Shown one piece after another: positions 52,409 through 61,785 of a stretch of DNA of 64,000 nt (position 1 is its first letter; each line of letters starts with the position of its first letter). The stretch is from Subtercola boreus (GTDB lineage Bacteria; Actinomycetota; Actinomycetes; Actinomycetales; Microbacteriaceae): assembly GCF_003399625.1 (NCBI RefSeq), contig NZ_NBXA01000022.1, forward strand, positions 186,001 through 250,000, given 5' to 3'. The position numbers and the translations under genes are program-made. A model generated the notes under the pieces. It saw nothing but the letters and a program-made list of their open reading frames with translations. It did no database searches and was not told where the DNA came from.

Positions 52409-53881
52409 GTGAGCTCCTCCCCCGCGGTTCCCTCGTCCACCCCGCCTCTCGTGTCTCCGGTGCCCCGCAGCTCGTCGGCCTTCCTCACCGACCGGTACGA
52501 GCTCACGATGCTCGACGCCGCTCTCGCTGACGGCACTGTCGACCGGGCGTGCCTGTTCGAGGTGTTCGCCCGGAGCCTTCCGCACGGAAGGCGCTACGGG
52601 GTCGTGGCCGGCACGGGGCGGGTGCTCGAACTCATCGGCGACTTCCGCTTCGGTGAGCCGGAGCTCGACTGGCTCCGCGAGAACGACGTGGTGCGCCCGG
52701 CGACGCTCGACTGGCTCGCTGACTACCGCTTCCGGGGCACGGTGCGGGGATACCGGGAGGGAGAGCTGTACTTTCCCGGCTCGCCGATCCTCACCGTCGA
52801 GGCATCATTCGGCGAAGGCGTCATCCTCGAGACACTCGTGCTGAGCGTGCTGAACTACGACTCGTCGGTGGCGGGAGCCGCCGCGCGCATGGTGTCGGCG
52901 GCTGGCGGTCGCCCGCTGGCCGAGATGGGCTCCCGGCGCACCGGTGAGCGGTCGGCCGTCGCGGCAGCCCGCGCGGCCTACATCGCCGGCTTCGCGGCCA
53001 CCTCGAACCTGGAGGCGGGGCGATCGTGGGGCGTACCGACCATGGGCACGGCCGCACACGCCTTCACGCTGCTTCACGACTCCGAAGAAGACGCGTTCCG
53101 TTCGCAGATCGAGGCGATGGGTCCCGGGACGACCCTCCTGATCGACACCTACGACGTCGAGCACGCCACCGAGCTCGCCGTCGAGGTGGCGGGCCCCGGC
53201 CTCGGAGCCGTGCGGCTCGATTCGGGCGACCTCCCCGCACTCGTCGCCTCTGTTCGGACGCATCTCGACTCCCTCGGGAACCACGACACGAAGATCACCG
53301 TCACCAACGATCTCGACGAGTACACGATCGCCGCCCTCGCGGCCACCCCGGTCGACTCCTACGGCGTCGGAACCTCGGTCGTCACCGGCTCGGGTTCGGT
53401 CGCAGCCGGCATGGTCTACAAGCTGGTTGCGCATCGCCTCGATGACGGCGAATGGATGTCGGTGGCCAAACGGTCGGCGAAGAAGAGCACGGTCGGCGGG
53501 CGGAAGAACGCAGCCAGGCGACTCGACGCCTCCGGCACGGCCACAGCAGAGGTGCTCTATGTCGAGGGGGGCGCCGCGGGCGGAGCCCATGACGGGATCG
53601 TGGGTGACGAGGCATCCGCAGCCAACCCGCAGGCTGCGACGCTGCCGACGGCGGGAACGGCGGCAATGGCAGGAACGGCGGCAACGGCAGGATCCGAACG
53701 CCCTCTCCTTGTCGACCTGATCGTCGACGGAGTGGTGGTCGGCGATCACGTCGGCCCGGTCGGCGTCAAGCGAGCCCGCGAGCACCACGCCGAAGTGCGG
53801 AGGGAGCTGGCCCCGAGCGCCTTCCGGCTCTCGCGGGGCGGCGAAGCGATCATCCCGACCATGTACGCCGCAGGCAGCTAG
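52409..53881 (+). CDS. pncB: Nicotinate phosphoribosyltransferase
   Basis: 490 residues, NAD salvage from nicotinate (Preiss-Handler pathway). Motifs: [15 protein letters not shown], the catalytic-loop region [38 protein letters not shown] and [13 protein letters not shown] low-complexity insertion (about 405-430, Ala/Thr/Gly-rich) interrupts the C-terminal domain and is not typical of the family. TACGCT (52396-52401) lies seven nt before the GTG, so a leaderless transcript. Complements the nadABC operon at 24.5-30 kb. Confidence 0.93.
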   Translation: MSSSPAVPSSTPPLVSPVPRSSSAFLTDRYELTMLDAALADGTVDRACLFEVFARSLPHGRRYGVVAGTGRVLELIGDFRFGEPELDWLRENDVVRPATLDWLADYRFRGTVRGYREGELYFPGSPILTVEASFGEGVILETLVLSVLNYDSSVAGAAARMVSAAGGRPLAEMGSRRTGERSAVAAARAAYIAGFAATSNLEAGRSWGVPTMGTAAHAFTLLHDSEEDAFRSQIEAMGPGTTLLIDTYDVEHATELAVEVAGPGLGAVRLDSGDLPALVASVRTHLDSLGNHDTKITVTNDLDEYTIAALAATPVDSYGVGTSVVTGSGSVAAGMVYKLVAHRLDDGEWMSVAKRSAKKSTVGGRKNAARRLDASGTATAEVLYVEGGAAGGAHDGIVGDEASAANPQAATLPTAGTAAMAGTAATAGSERPLLVDLIVDGVVVGDHVGPVGVKRAREHHAEVRRELAPSAFRLSRGGEAIIPTMYAAGS

Positions 53882-53921
53882 ACAGCCGCCGCTCGGCAGC
53901 CGACCATTCCAGCGACACAAC

Positions 53922-54200
53922 CTACTCGTCGGCGATGAGGCCCTCGTAGATGTCCTTGCAGGTCGGGCAGACCGGGAACTTGTCGGGGTCGCGGCCAGGC
54001 ACCCAGGTCTTGCCGCAGAGGGCCTTCACCGGAGCCCCGCTCAGCGCGGACTCGAGGATCTTCTCCTTCTGCACGTAGTGCGAGAAGCGGTCGTGGTCCC
54101 CGGGATCGATCTGCTCGGCGTCGAGAAGTTCTTCGAGCTCACGGTCGAGCGTTGCGGTTCCGCCACCATCGGGCAGTCCGCCCGGCTCTGAAATACTCAT
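53922..54200 (-). CDS. DUF3039-family protein
   Basis: A 92-residue actinobacterial protein of unknown function. Acidic helical N-terminal half, then a zinc-ribbon-like C-terminus with ALCGKTWVPGRDPDKFPVCP and CPTCKDIYEG (C-x..-C-x2-C). TAGACT at 54212-54207 lies six nt before the ATG and includes the stop codon of the upstream ABC permease, so the gene can be transcribed on its own. Confidence 0.88.
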   Translation of the reverse strand: MSISEPGGLPDGGGTATLDRELEELLDAEQIDPGDHDRFSHYVQKEKILESALSGAPVKALCGKTWVPGRDPDKFPVCPTCKDIYEGLIADE

Positions 54201-54209
54201 GCGAAAAGT

Positions 54210-55787
54210 CTAGCCGCGAACGGAGGCCGCGAGGATCTCCGGCCCCCGTCGGTTGAACACCGCGCCTCCCGCCAGCGTGCCGAGCACGAGCACGAGCACG
54301 CCGATCGGCACACCCCACCAGAGGGCGGTCCAGTAGAGGTCGGGCTGCCCGAGCAGGATGGCCTGCACGCCGAAGACGACGGCTGGCGTGGAGACGGCGA
54401 GCGTTCCCACCAGGGTTCCCACCTGAACGAACACCGACGTCGAACCGGTGAGCTGGGGCTGCGTGAAGGGGCTCTCGCCCGGCCGGGTGGCCGCGTAGGG
54501 GAACCTCGCCGAGATCAGGTTGCCGAAGCCGACGGAGGCGAACAGCAGACACGAGCTCACACCGAGCAGGGCGGGCAGGGCATCCGCGTTCCGCGAGACG
54601 AAGACCGTGACGACCGAGCCGATGCCGATCAGCGGGAGGCCGATGAGCAGAACCGGGGCCAGACGGCCGAGCCGGTCGGCCAGCCCCCGCCTGCCGGAGA
54701 CGATGTGGAGCCACACCGCCGTGTTGTCAAGGGCCACGTCGTCGTGGATGGCAAAACCGAGGAAGAGGCACATGATCGGCAGGGGTACGAGCGCGTAGTA
54801 CTCCAGCGGGAAGCCGACGACCAGCAGCGGAATCGCCAGGATCACCGGAACTATCGGCACGATGATCAACGGAACGTAGTAGCGCGGGTCGCGGGCCCAG
54901 TAGGTGAGGCTTCGCGCCGCAACGGCGGCGGCTGGCGTCGACGGAAGGCTGCCGAACCAACCGAGCCCGCCCGGCTGGGCCTGTTCCACACTCTCGGAGC
55001 GCGTCGAGGTGAGCATGAGCGTAACGAGCGATCGCCAGACCAGCCAGAGCACGGCTACCGTGACGACGGCGATCAGGAAGCAGAGCAGCGCACCGCCCGA
55101 GTCTCCGTTCGCGGCCGCCGCAGGGATGGCCCACGCGGCGCCCAGGGGGGTGAAGCCCAGCAGGAGGGCGACACTCAGGCTGAGACTGGATGCCGCGAGG
55201 CCCCAGTTGACGGTGAGTGCGAGGGCGACCCCCGGGGCCAGCAGCACCAGCACGAAGACCCCGACCACACCGGCGACCTCCCGGGAGCGACGGGTCACGA
55301 GCACCAGGGCGGAGATCGACGAGAAGATGAGCCCGCAGAGCACGCAGGTGGCCACCCCGAGCACCGACCCGACCAACGCCAGGAGCACGCCGAGCGGCGT
55401 GGGCGACCATGCGACGACCGTGGCCACCGCGAACACGACGACCGCGACGACGGGCAACGCCACCAGTGCGCTCACCGCTTCGGCCAGCGCAAGCCGGGGG
55501 GCGGGGATGCCGAACAGCGCGAACCGTCTGGGATCCATCGGGTCGTCCCGCTGTATCAGCAGCGGCACCAGCACGAACGCGAGCACGATGGCCGAGCCGC
55601 CGATCACGATCTCGTTTCGCGCGAGCACGACATCCAGGCTCGCGAGTCCCGAGATGCGGAGGAAGACCGCGATCACCGCGATGAGCCCCGCCAGCAATCC
55701 GACACCCACGCCGAAGAGCCGGGCGCGGGATCCGGCGAAGATGTTCCTGAGGAGCGCGAGCCTCAGTCCAACGAGCTGAGCAACCAT
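54210..55787 (-). CDS. ABC exporter permease, large multi-helix type
   Basis: 525 residues with about twelve hydrophobic segments, the layout of ABC-2-type permeases that act as single large proteins in actinobacteria. The N-terminus (LVGLRLALLRNIFAGSRARL) is typical. Its gene overlaps that of the preceding ATPase by 25 nt, so they form one exporter. No substrate can be inferred. Confidence 0.82.
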   Translation of the reverse strand: MVAQLVGLRLALLRNIFAGSRARLFGVGVGLLAGLIAVIAVFLRISGLASLDVVLARNEIVIGGSAIVLAFVLVPLLIQRDDPMDPRRFALFGIPAPRLALAEAVSALVALPVVAVVVFAVATVVAWSPTPLGVLLALVGSVLGVATCVLCGLIFSSISALVLVTRRSREVAGVVGVFVLVLLAPGVALALTVNWGLAASSLSLSVALLLGFTPLGAAWAIPAAAANGDSGGALLCFLIAVVTVAVLWLVWRSLVTLMLTSTRSESVEQAQPGGLGWFGSLPSTPAAAVAARSLTYWARDPRYYVPLIIVPIVPVILAIPLLVVGFPLEYYALVPLPIMCLFLGFAIHDDVALDNTAVWLHIVSGRRGLADRLGRLAPVLLIGLPLIGIGSVVTVFVSRNADALPALLGVSSCLLFASVGFGNLISARFPYAATRPGESPFTQPQLTGSTSVFVQVGTLVGTLAVSTPAVVFGVQAILLGQPDLYWTALWWGVPIGVLVLVLGTLAGGAVFNRRGPEILAASVRG

Positions 55788-57256
55788 TCCATGCCTCTGA
55801 CTGCTTTGTGCCCACCGGCGAGCTCGATGAACCGGTCTTCCAGGGTGGAACCCTCGCGTACTTCGTCGACGGTGCCGCTTGCGAGAACCTTGCCGTGCAC
55901 GATGATGGCCACGCCGTCGCAGACGCGCTCGATCATGTCCATGCTGTGGCTCGAGAGAACGACCGTGCCACCGGCACTGACGTAGCGCTGGAGGATCTCG
56001 GTGACGGTGTCGGCCGAGACCGGATCGACCGCCTCGAACGGTTCGTCGAGCACCAGGAGCCGCGGGGAGTGGATCATCGAGGCGGCGAGGGCCACCTTCT
56101 TCGTCATGCCGGCCGAGTAGTCGGAGACGAGCCTGCCCAGGGCATCCTGGAGCCCGAACGCCTCGGCGAGTTCGTCGGCACGTTCCCGGACGGCCCGACC
56201 GTCGAGGCCCCGGAGAGAGCCGGAGTAATGCAGCAGCTGCCGACCCGTCAACCGGTCGAAGAGGCGGAGCTTGTCGGGGAGCACCCCGATCGAGCGCTTG
56301 GCCGCAACCGGATCGGCCCAGACATCCAGACCGTTCACGCGGATCTCGCCCGAGTCGGGCCGGAGAAGCCCGGTGATCATCGACAGCGTCGTGGTCTTGC
56401 CCGCACCGTTCGGCCCCACGATGCCGTAGAAGCCGCCCCGTTGCACCTCGAGGTCGACACCGTCGACGGCGACAGTCGAACCGAAACGCTTCACGAGCCC
56501 CACGAGCGACAGAGCGGCTACCGGAGGCACAGTGACCGCTTCGGCAGCATCGACAGCGACCCGGTCGTCAGTAGCTGCAGCATGTGCGACAACAGCCGCA
56601 TCGACGTCTTCGTCGGCGTCAGCAGGCGCCTCTCCGACCACCGGCTCGTCGGTCACTGCCTCGTCGACCACCGGCTCATCGACCACCGCCACGTCGACCA
56701 CTGCCTCGTCGACCACCGGCTCATCGACCACGGCCTCATCGGCCACTGCCTCGTCAATCACGGCAGCATCGACCACCAGCACGTCTTCGACGACCACCAC
56801 CTCCGGCGCCTCAGGTGCGACCTCAGGCGGAGTGACAGTGCTCGCGGCCGACGCACGGGGCGTGGTGGTGCGCGGCGTGGTGGTGCGCGGTGTACTGGTT
56901 CGCGGAGTCGTGGTGCGGGGCGTCGTGGTGCGCGGCGTCGTAGTGCGGGGCGTCGTCGTTCGCGGCGCAGCCGGCCGCGGCGTCGTCGTGCGCGGTGCAG
57001 CACTGCGTGGCGCCCTGGCCGCAGCGGGCTTCCGCGGGGCGGACGGCTTCTTCGCCGTCGCGGCTCCGTCGCCGGTAGCGGCATCCGCGCCCTCTGCCGG
57101 CCGATCCTTCTGCACCCGACCCGAAGCAGCACCGGTCGTGGCCCGCGGCCTGGCCGGCGCACGGCGCACCGGGGTGCGGCCTGATGCGGCGGAGGCGGGC
57201 GCACCGGAAAGCGACTGGTCGCTCCCGGTCGCGGAGGGCTCTGCTTCTGGACTCAC
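55763..57256 (-). CDS. ABC transporter ATP-binding protein with long two-armed N-terminal extension
   Basis: 497 residues. The ATPase core (about 246-497) has Walker A GPNGAGKTTTL (280-290), signature YSAGMTKKVALAASM and Walker B LLVLDEPFEAVD. The first 245 residues are unlike normal ABC ATPases: a basic Arg/Lys/Pro/Thr arm with seven to eight TTPR repeats (88-134), then an acidic arm with repeated VVDEA/VVDEP units (160-210). The opposite charges could fold back on each other or bind partners. TAGGTT at 57268-57263 lies six nt before the GTG, supporting the long start. Paired with the overlapping permease gene. Confidence 0.85.
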   Translation of the reverse strand: MSPEAEPSATGSDQSLSGAPASAASGRTPVRRAPARPRATTGAASGRVQKDRPAEGADAATGDGAATAKKPSAPRKPAAARAPRSAAPRTTTPRPAAPRTTTPRTTTPRTTTPRTTTPRTSTPRTTTPRTTTPRASAASTVTPPEVAPEAPEVVVVEDVLVVDAAVIDEAVADEAVVDEPVVDEAVVDVAVVDEPVVDEAVTDEPVVGEAPADADEDVDAAVVAHAAATDDRVAVDAAEAVTVPPVAALSLVGLVKRFGSTVAVDGVDLEVQRGGFYGIVGPNGAGKTTTLSMITGLLRPDSGEIRVNGLDVWADPVAAKRSIGVLPDKLRLFDRLTGRQLLHYSGSLRGLDGRAVRERADELAEAFGLQDALGRLVSDYSAGMTKKVALAASMIHSPRLLVLDEPFEAVDPVSADTVTEILQRYVSAGGTVVLSSHSMDMIERVCDGVAIIVHGKVLASGTVDEVREGSTLEDRFIELAGGHKAVRGMEWLLSSLD

Positions 57257-57459
57257 TGCTTAAACCTATCAATCCCCGTGGTGCTGTGCGGAGGGTCAGG
57301 CCGTGCCCGTTCGCTGGGCTGACCGATACCCCCGACAGCGCTGAAGCAAGCTCCGACCCAGCATGTATATCACAGAGTCTCCGGCGCACGCTGGGCCTCG
57401 AAGCCTCACAGAGACCGCCTTAGAATTGCGGCTCACCGTGATTGGGAAGGCACCACACC

Positions 57460-58332
57460 ATGGCAACAAGCGAGAAGACCCTTCCGCCGTCGGTGAACCC
57501 GAATGTGCTCAAGGGCATCGACCGGGTGCTGAGCATCCATCGGCCTGTCGTGCTTGCCCACATCAGGAACATGAGAAGGCGCCACCCCGGATTCACACCG
57601 GCCCAGCTCATCTCGGCGCTCGAACGGCACTACCTCGCCGCAGTGACGACGGGCGGCGCGGCCGTGGGTGCGTCCGCCGCGATCCCGGCCGTCGGTACGG
57701 CGGCGTCACTGGCACTGACCGGCGTCGAGACGCTCGGTTTTCTCGAGGCCACGGCACTGTTCTCCCAGTCCGTCACCGAGGTGCACGGAATCTCCATGGA
57801 GGATCCGGATCGTGCACGTGCCCTCGTCATGAGCCTCCTGATGGGCGGCGGCGGCGCCGATCTGGTGCAGCAGCTCGCGCGGCAGGCCGGTGGCGCCGGC
57901 GGGCCCCGCTCGGAGTTCTGGGGCACCATGGTGACCAAGAGCCTCCCCCAGGCGGCGGTGGGCCCTGTCGCCGACCAGGTCAAGAAGACCTTCCTCAAAC
58001 ATTTCCTGGCGTGGACGGGATCCACTGCGGTGGGACGCCTGCTGCCGTTCGGTGTCGGCGCCGTGGTCGGTGGAGCCGGCAACCATGTGCTGGGTCGCCG
58101 GGTCGTGAAGAGCGCCCGTTCAGCCTTCGGCCCTGCTCCGACGGTGTTCCCGGCGAGCCTCGAGCCGAGGATCGTGCTGCGCGAGAAGCCACCGAAGGCT
58201 CTGAAGATGCCGAAGCCACCGAAACCGACCAAGCAGGACAAGCCCGGCAAGGCTCCGAAGATCCCCAAGACTCCCAAGACCCGGACAGCCCCGCCGCCCT
58301 ACACGAACTCGACCCCGCCCGACACCGCCTGA
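57460..58332 (+). CDS. EcsC-like hypothetical protein with basic Pro/Lys tail
   Basis: 290 residues. Residues 60-95 (a GGAAVGASAAIPAVGTAASL stretch) and the later GADLVQQLARQ resemble the hydrophobic core of EcsC-like proteins. A second glycine-rich hydrophobic patch is near 195-220. The last 60 residues are a Lys/Pro repeat (KPPKALKMPKPPKPTKQDK), suited to binding nucleic acid or acidic surfaces. The ATG at 57460 has GGGAAGG upstream and is preferred over one 18 nt earlier. Function unknown. Membrane association is inferred. Confidence 0.6.
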   Translation: MATSEKTLPPSVNPNVLKGIDRVLSIHRPVVLAHIRNMRRRHPGFTPAQLISALERHYLAAVTTGGAAVGASAAIPAVGTAASLALTGVETLGFLEATALFSQSVTEVHGISMEDPDRARALVMSLLMGGGGADLVQQLARQAGGAGGPRSEFWGTMVTKSLPQAAVGPVADQVKKTFLKHFLAWTGSTAVGRLLPFGVGAVVGGAGNHVLGRRVVKSARSAFGPAPTVFPASLEPRIVLREKPPKALKMPKPPKPTKQDKPGKAPKIPKTPKTRTAPPPYTNSTPPDTA

Positions 58333-58410
58333 CCCGGCCTGACCCCACCAGACCCCGGGTACGCGCTGATCGGAAACGTCAGTGTCGGAGGGCCGACATA
58401 CCCTTCCAGC

Positions 58411-58722
58411 ATGCTCGCCAGCCGAACCGCCGCCGCCACGTCCAACCCCTGGGCCGAGGCGGCCTATGCGGTTCCGCTCCGGGTCGACAGATCCGCGGCT
58501 CCCGTCTACCGCATCGTCAACCTGGGCCACGAACCGCTCGAGGGGCTGACCTTCTGCCTGCTCGGCTCCGGCGTGATGAACGCCGGCACACCACGGTCGC
58601 TCGATGTCGGTGCGACACTCGAGGTGACGATCCGCGGCGAAGACCTGGCGAGGCGGAGTGTGCTGGTCGTCCGGTGGTTCAGGCCCTCCGGTGAGGAATA
58701 CCTCTGGCGGGTGAGCTTCTGA
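58411..58722 (+). CDS. Small hypothetical protein, beta-rich
   Basis: 103 residues with no recognised family, predicted beta-rich. A stretch VYRIVNLGHEPLEGLTFCLL followed by a repeated polar/hydrophobic alternation (LEVTIRGEDLARRSVLVVRW) resembles an immunoglobulin-like or small beta-sandwich fold. TACCCT (58399-58404) six nt before the ATG supports expression as a leaderless mRNA. Same orientation as the EcsC-like gene, 78 nt downstream. Confidence 0.6.
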   Translation: MLASRTAAATSNPWAEAAYAVPLRVDRSAAPVYRIVNLGHEPLEGLTFCLLGSGVMNAGTPRSLDVGATLEVTIRGEDLARRSVLVVRWFRPSGEEYLWRVSF

Positions 58723-58772
58723 CAGGGGCTGCCGAAGCGAGGACGCCTGGCCGCCGTTACGCGTGGTCGCCG

Positions 58773-59864
58773 TTACGCGTGGTCGAGGTTCACGATGACC
58801 GTGTCTGCAGCGCCCTCGAGATTGAAGAACCCAGCCAGGAAGCCGAAACCCCAGCTGTAGTGCACGAGGGGAAGCGCGATGGCGAACCACGCGCCGGTTC
58901 TGACATCGTCGCGGGAGGCCGCAGCGATTCCCAGAACGACGAGACCGACCACGTAGACGACAGGGAGGAGGAGCAGGGCGAGCAGCATCCAGGAGATCAC
59001 GGCCGCGACGCCGAGAGCGCCCGCCACCAGCCCGAAGAGCCCACCGGCACCGAGGACGAAGCCGAGGATCGTTCCGAGCACGAGGACGGGTGGCAGTGGG
59101 AAGCGCAACTCCTTCTGCTCGGGGAAGGCCCGGGCGAACTCTCCGCGCCACAGCCCTTCAGCGAACGATCCGCGCGTGAGATCTACCACCCGGGACGGCG
59201 GCCGGTAGGTCACCTCGAGTTCGGGCACGAAGGCGACCTGGTGACCCGCCTCACGGAGCCGGGCGTTCAGCTCCCACGTCTGCCCGTGGCGGATCTCCTC
59301 ATCGAAGAGCCCGGCCTCGATGAACATCCGGCGACGAATCACATGGTCCTCCGGAATGCTGGTCGGGCCCGCCCCGTTCGCACGCTTCAACGGATCGGCC
59401 GACAGACCGTACCGGTGCGTGAAGACCCGCGCGACGGCACGCTCGAACGCGTTCACGCCGACAGGCGTCGTTCGCCCGACGAGGGCCGCGGCATCCGTTC
59501 TCACCATCGCCTCCACAGCGCGGCGCGTGTAGTCGACCGGCAGCTCGGCGCGGGGATCCACGCGGATGATCAGCGAACTCCGGGCTGCGGCGATGGCCTC
59601 GTTCAGACCGATGACGACTGAGGCCGATGTGGTGGTGATCACACTCAGCCGGGGGTTGAGGCTGGCGGCGTATTCGATGAACTGGCTGGTGCCGTCGGTG
59701 TTCGGGCCGACGGAGACGATGATGTCGAGCCCCAGCGGGTAGCTCTGGGCTGCGATGCTCTGGAGTGCTGCCTCGATCGTCGTGCGATCGTTCCGAGCGA
59801 CAAGGATCGCCGTCACGGGCGGAAGCACAGACGAGGAGGGGGAAGCAGGAAGGGAGTCGTTCAT
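58773..59864 (-). CDS. Family 2 glycosyltransferase, membrane-bound (ExoA-like)
   Basis: About 363 residues. GT-A domain (15-250): TAILVARNDRTTIEAALQSI, the DXD-like RVDPRAELP, and the acceptor-site region RHGQTWELNARLREAG. Three to four C-terminal membrane helices (about 260-340) resemble succinoglycan glucosyltransferase ExoA. Likely adds a sugar to a lipid-linked cell-surface glycan. The ATG at 59864 is preferred to a more upstream in-frame codon because the added residues are not conserved in the family. Confidence 0.82.
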   Translation of the reverse strand: MNDSLPASPSSSVLPPVTAILVARNDRTTIEAALQSIAAQSYPLGLDIIVSVGPNTDGTSQFIEYAASLNPRLSVITTTSASVVIGLNEAIAAARSSLIIRVDPRAELPVDYTRRAVEAMVRTDAAALVGRTTPVGVNAFERAVARVFTHRYGLSADPLKRANGAGPTSIPEDHVIRRRMFIEAGLFDEEIRHGQTWELNARLREAGHQVAFVPELEVTYRPPSRVVDLTRGSFAEGLWRGEFARAFPEQKELRFPLPPVLVLGTILGFVLGAGGLFGLVAGALGVAAVISWMLLALLLLPVVYVVGLVVLGIAAASRDDVRTGAWFAIALPLVHYSWGFGFLAGFFNLEGAADTVIVNLDHA

Positions 59865-59984
59865 TCGGTCCGCTCGGTGTTTCGGGGAGAAGCCGCCAGA
59901 GTGGAGGCCGCCGGACACACCGATAGGCCCCCGCGTGCAGTCGCAGCAAGCGATGAGCCTATCAGGTGGGTTTCCGGATGCCGG

Positions 59985-61637
59985 TCAGCTGGCGAGCTGG
60001 CCCAGCGTGACGTCGACCGTCTTCGACGTTGTGCCGCGGAGGTAGGTCACCTTCGCGGTGCCTCCGGCGGGCAGCACCCGCACCTGGGCGGTCAGGTCGG
60101 TCGCGTCGGTGATCGCGATGCCGTTGAAGGCGGTGATGATGTCGCCCTTCTCGAGCCCGGCAGCAGCAGCCGCACCGCCATCGGTGACCGCCACGACGTT
60201 TGCCCCGACGACAGTCTGGGTGGCGCTGGCAGCCGCACCGATCGAGGCGCCGAGCAGGCCGTGCGTGGCCGATCCGTTCTTGATGATCTCGTCGGAGATG
60301 CGCTTGGCAAAGTTGGCCGGAATCGAGAAGCCCACCCCGATGTTGCCCGACTGGCCGCCCGATGAGCTGGAGCTGCCGGCGCTGGCGATCGCCACGTTGA
60401 TGCCGATCAGTTTGCCCTCAGAATCGAGCAGGGCGCCACCCGAGTTGCCGGGGTTGATTGCAGCATCGGTCTGGATGACAGCCAGCGAGATCGTGCTCGT
60501 GGCCGTCGACGGGGTCTGAGACTGGCCCTGGCCCGGAATGTCGAAGTTCCAGAAGTCGTAGGGGCTGCCGGTGCTGTTCGGGTCGGGAGTAGCCTGCTCG
60601 CCGCTCGTCTTGGGAGCCGCCGACGACGCGACCGTGATGCTGCGGTTCAGCGAGCTCACGATTCCGTTGGTCACCGTTCCGGAGAGGCCGAGGGGTGCAC
60701 CGATCGCGATTGCCGTGTCGCCGACGTTCAGCTTCGACGAGTCTCCGAACTCGATCGGGGTGAGGCCCGAGGCATCCTGCAGCTTGACGACCGCGAGGTC
60801 GGCCACGGGGTCGGTGCCGACGACCTTCCCCACGTAGATCTTGCCGTCGGCGGCGGTCACCGAGATGGTGGGGTTCGCAGTGGCACCGTCGAGGGTCACC
60901 ACGTGCGTGTTGGTCAGGATGTAACCGTCGGCGCTCAGGATCACGCCTGAACCGGTACCGGACGTGGTGGTTCCGTCGGAGACCGAGAGGGTGACGACCG
61001 ACGGGGACGCCTTCGCAGCCACCGCGGTGATCAGGTTGGCGGAATTCGGGTTGTTGACAGTGATCGTCTGGGGGCTGGACGCCTGGCTGGTCGAGTTCTG
61101 GTTGTTGCCCGACATGGCCCAGACGCTGATACCCGCTCCGGATGCTCCACCGATCAGTGCGCCGATCGCGAGCGCTGCGACGAGGGCGACACCACCGCGG
61201 CGCTTCGGAGCATCGGAACGGGATTCTGCGCCCGCGACATCCGGCTGGCCGGGCTGCTGCCCGAAGGCGCCGTTGCCGTAGTTCGGCAGAGGGGTGGTCG
61301 GCTGTGTGGCCTGGGCGTAGCCGGGCTGGGCGTAACCGGGCTGGGGGTAGCCGGCGGGCTGGGCGTAACCGGGAGTCTGGGCGTAACCGGGGTGGGCCTG
61401 CACGGGCGGCTGCGGCTGCGCGGGCGGCCGTGCCTGGGCAGGAGCCTGCGCCTGGGTAGGCGCCTGCGCCTGCGCCTGGGCAGGAGCGACAGGAGCGGGA
61501 GCCACCGGGGCAACAGGAGCGACGGGCGTCTCAGCAGCTGCGCTGAGGTTCTCGGTCGGGTTCTCGCTGGCGCCGTGTTCGGGCTCGTTCGGTCGACGGT
61601 CCGGAATGTCTGCGGGGTTTTCGGTGCTGTCGGTCAA
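59985..61637 (-). CDS. HtrA-like serine protease with PDZ domain
   Basis: 550 residues. A long disordered cytoplasmic N-terminus (1-145) with Ala/Gln/Pro runs and repeated GYAQP units, one membrane helix (149-172), a trypsin-like protease domain (about 195-440; H245 in TNTHVV, D280 in DPVADLAVV, S399 in NPGNSGGALL) and a C-terminal PDZ domain (about 455-545). Type II membrane orientation places the protease outside. Family role: quality control of extracytoplasmic proteins. The TTG start has AAAGGAG eight nt upstream. Confidence 0.93.
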   Translation of the reverse strand: MTDSTENPADIPDRRPNEPEHGASENPTENLSAAAETPVAPVAPVAPAPVAPAQAQAQAPTQAQAPAQARPPAQPQPPVQAHPGYAQTPGYAQPAGYPQPGYAQPGYAQATQPTTPLPNYGNGAFGQQPGQPDVAGAESRSDAPKRRGGVALVAALAIGALIGGASGAGISVWAMSGNNQNSTSQASSPQTITVNNPNSANLITAVAAKASPSVVTLSVSDGTTTSGTGSGVILSADGYILTNTHVVTLDGATANPTISVTAADGKIYVGKVVGTDPVADLAVVKLQDASGLTPIEFGDSSKLNVGDTAIAIGAPLGLSGTVTNGIVSSLNRSITVASSAAPKTSGEQATPDPNSTGSPYDFWNFDIPGQGQSQTPSTATSTISLAVIQTDAAINPGNSGGALLDSEGKLIGINVAIASAGSSSSSGGQSGNIGVGFSIPANFAKRISDEIIKNGSATHGLLGASIGAAASATQTVVGANVVAVTDGGAAAAAGLEKGDIITAFNGIAITDATDLTAQVRVLPAGGTAKVTYLRGTTSKTVDVTLGQLAS

Positions 61638-61785
61638 GTGGTGCTCCTTTCAAGCATCTCCAGCCTTCCCGTGTCACCTGAGCATTCTCTATGCGTGGGC
61701 TGCGAGCAGACTGTTGTTTCAATTGTGCACTCCGGCGCGGTGCCCGGCGCTCCGCCGCCGAGGGGCTTGACGGTAGATTGGGACG

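Noticed and set aside
56850-57010. CRISPR-like short tandem repeats
   Set aside because: They are 12-bp coding repeats (TTPR) inside the ABC ATPase frame, without spacers.
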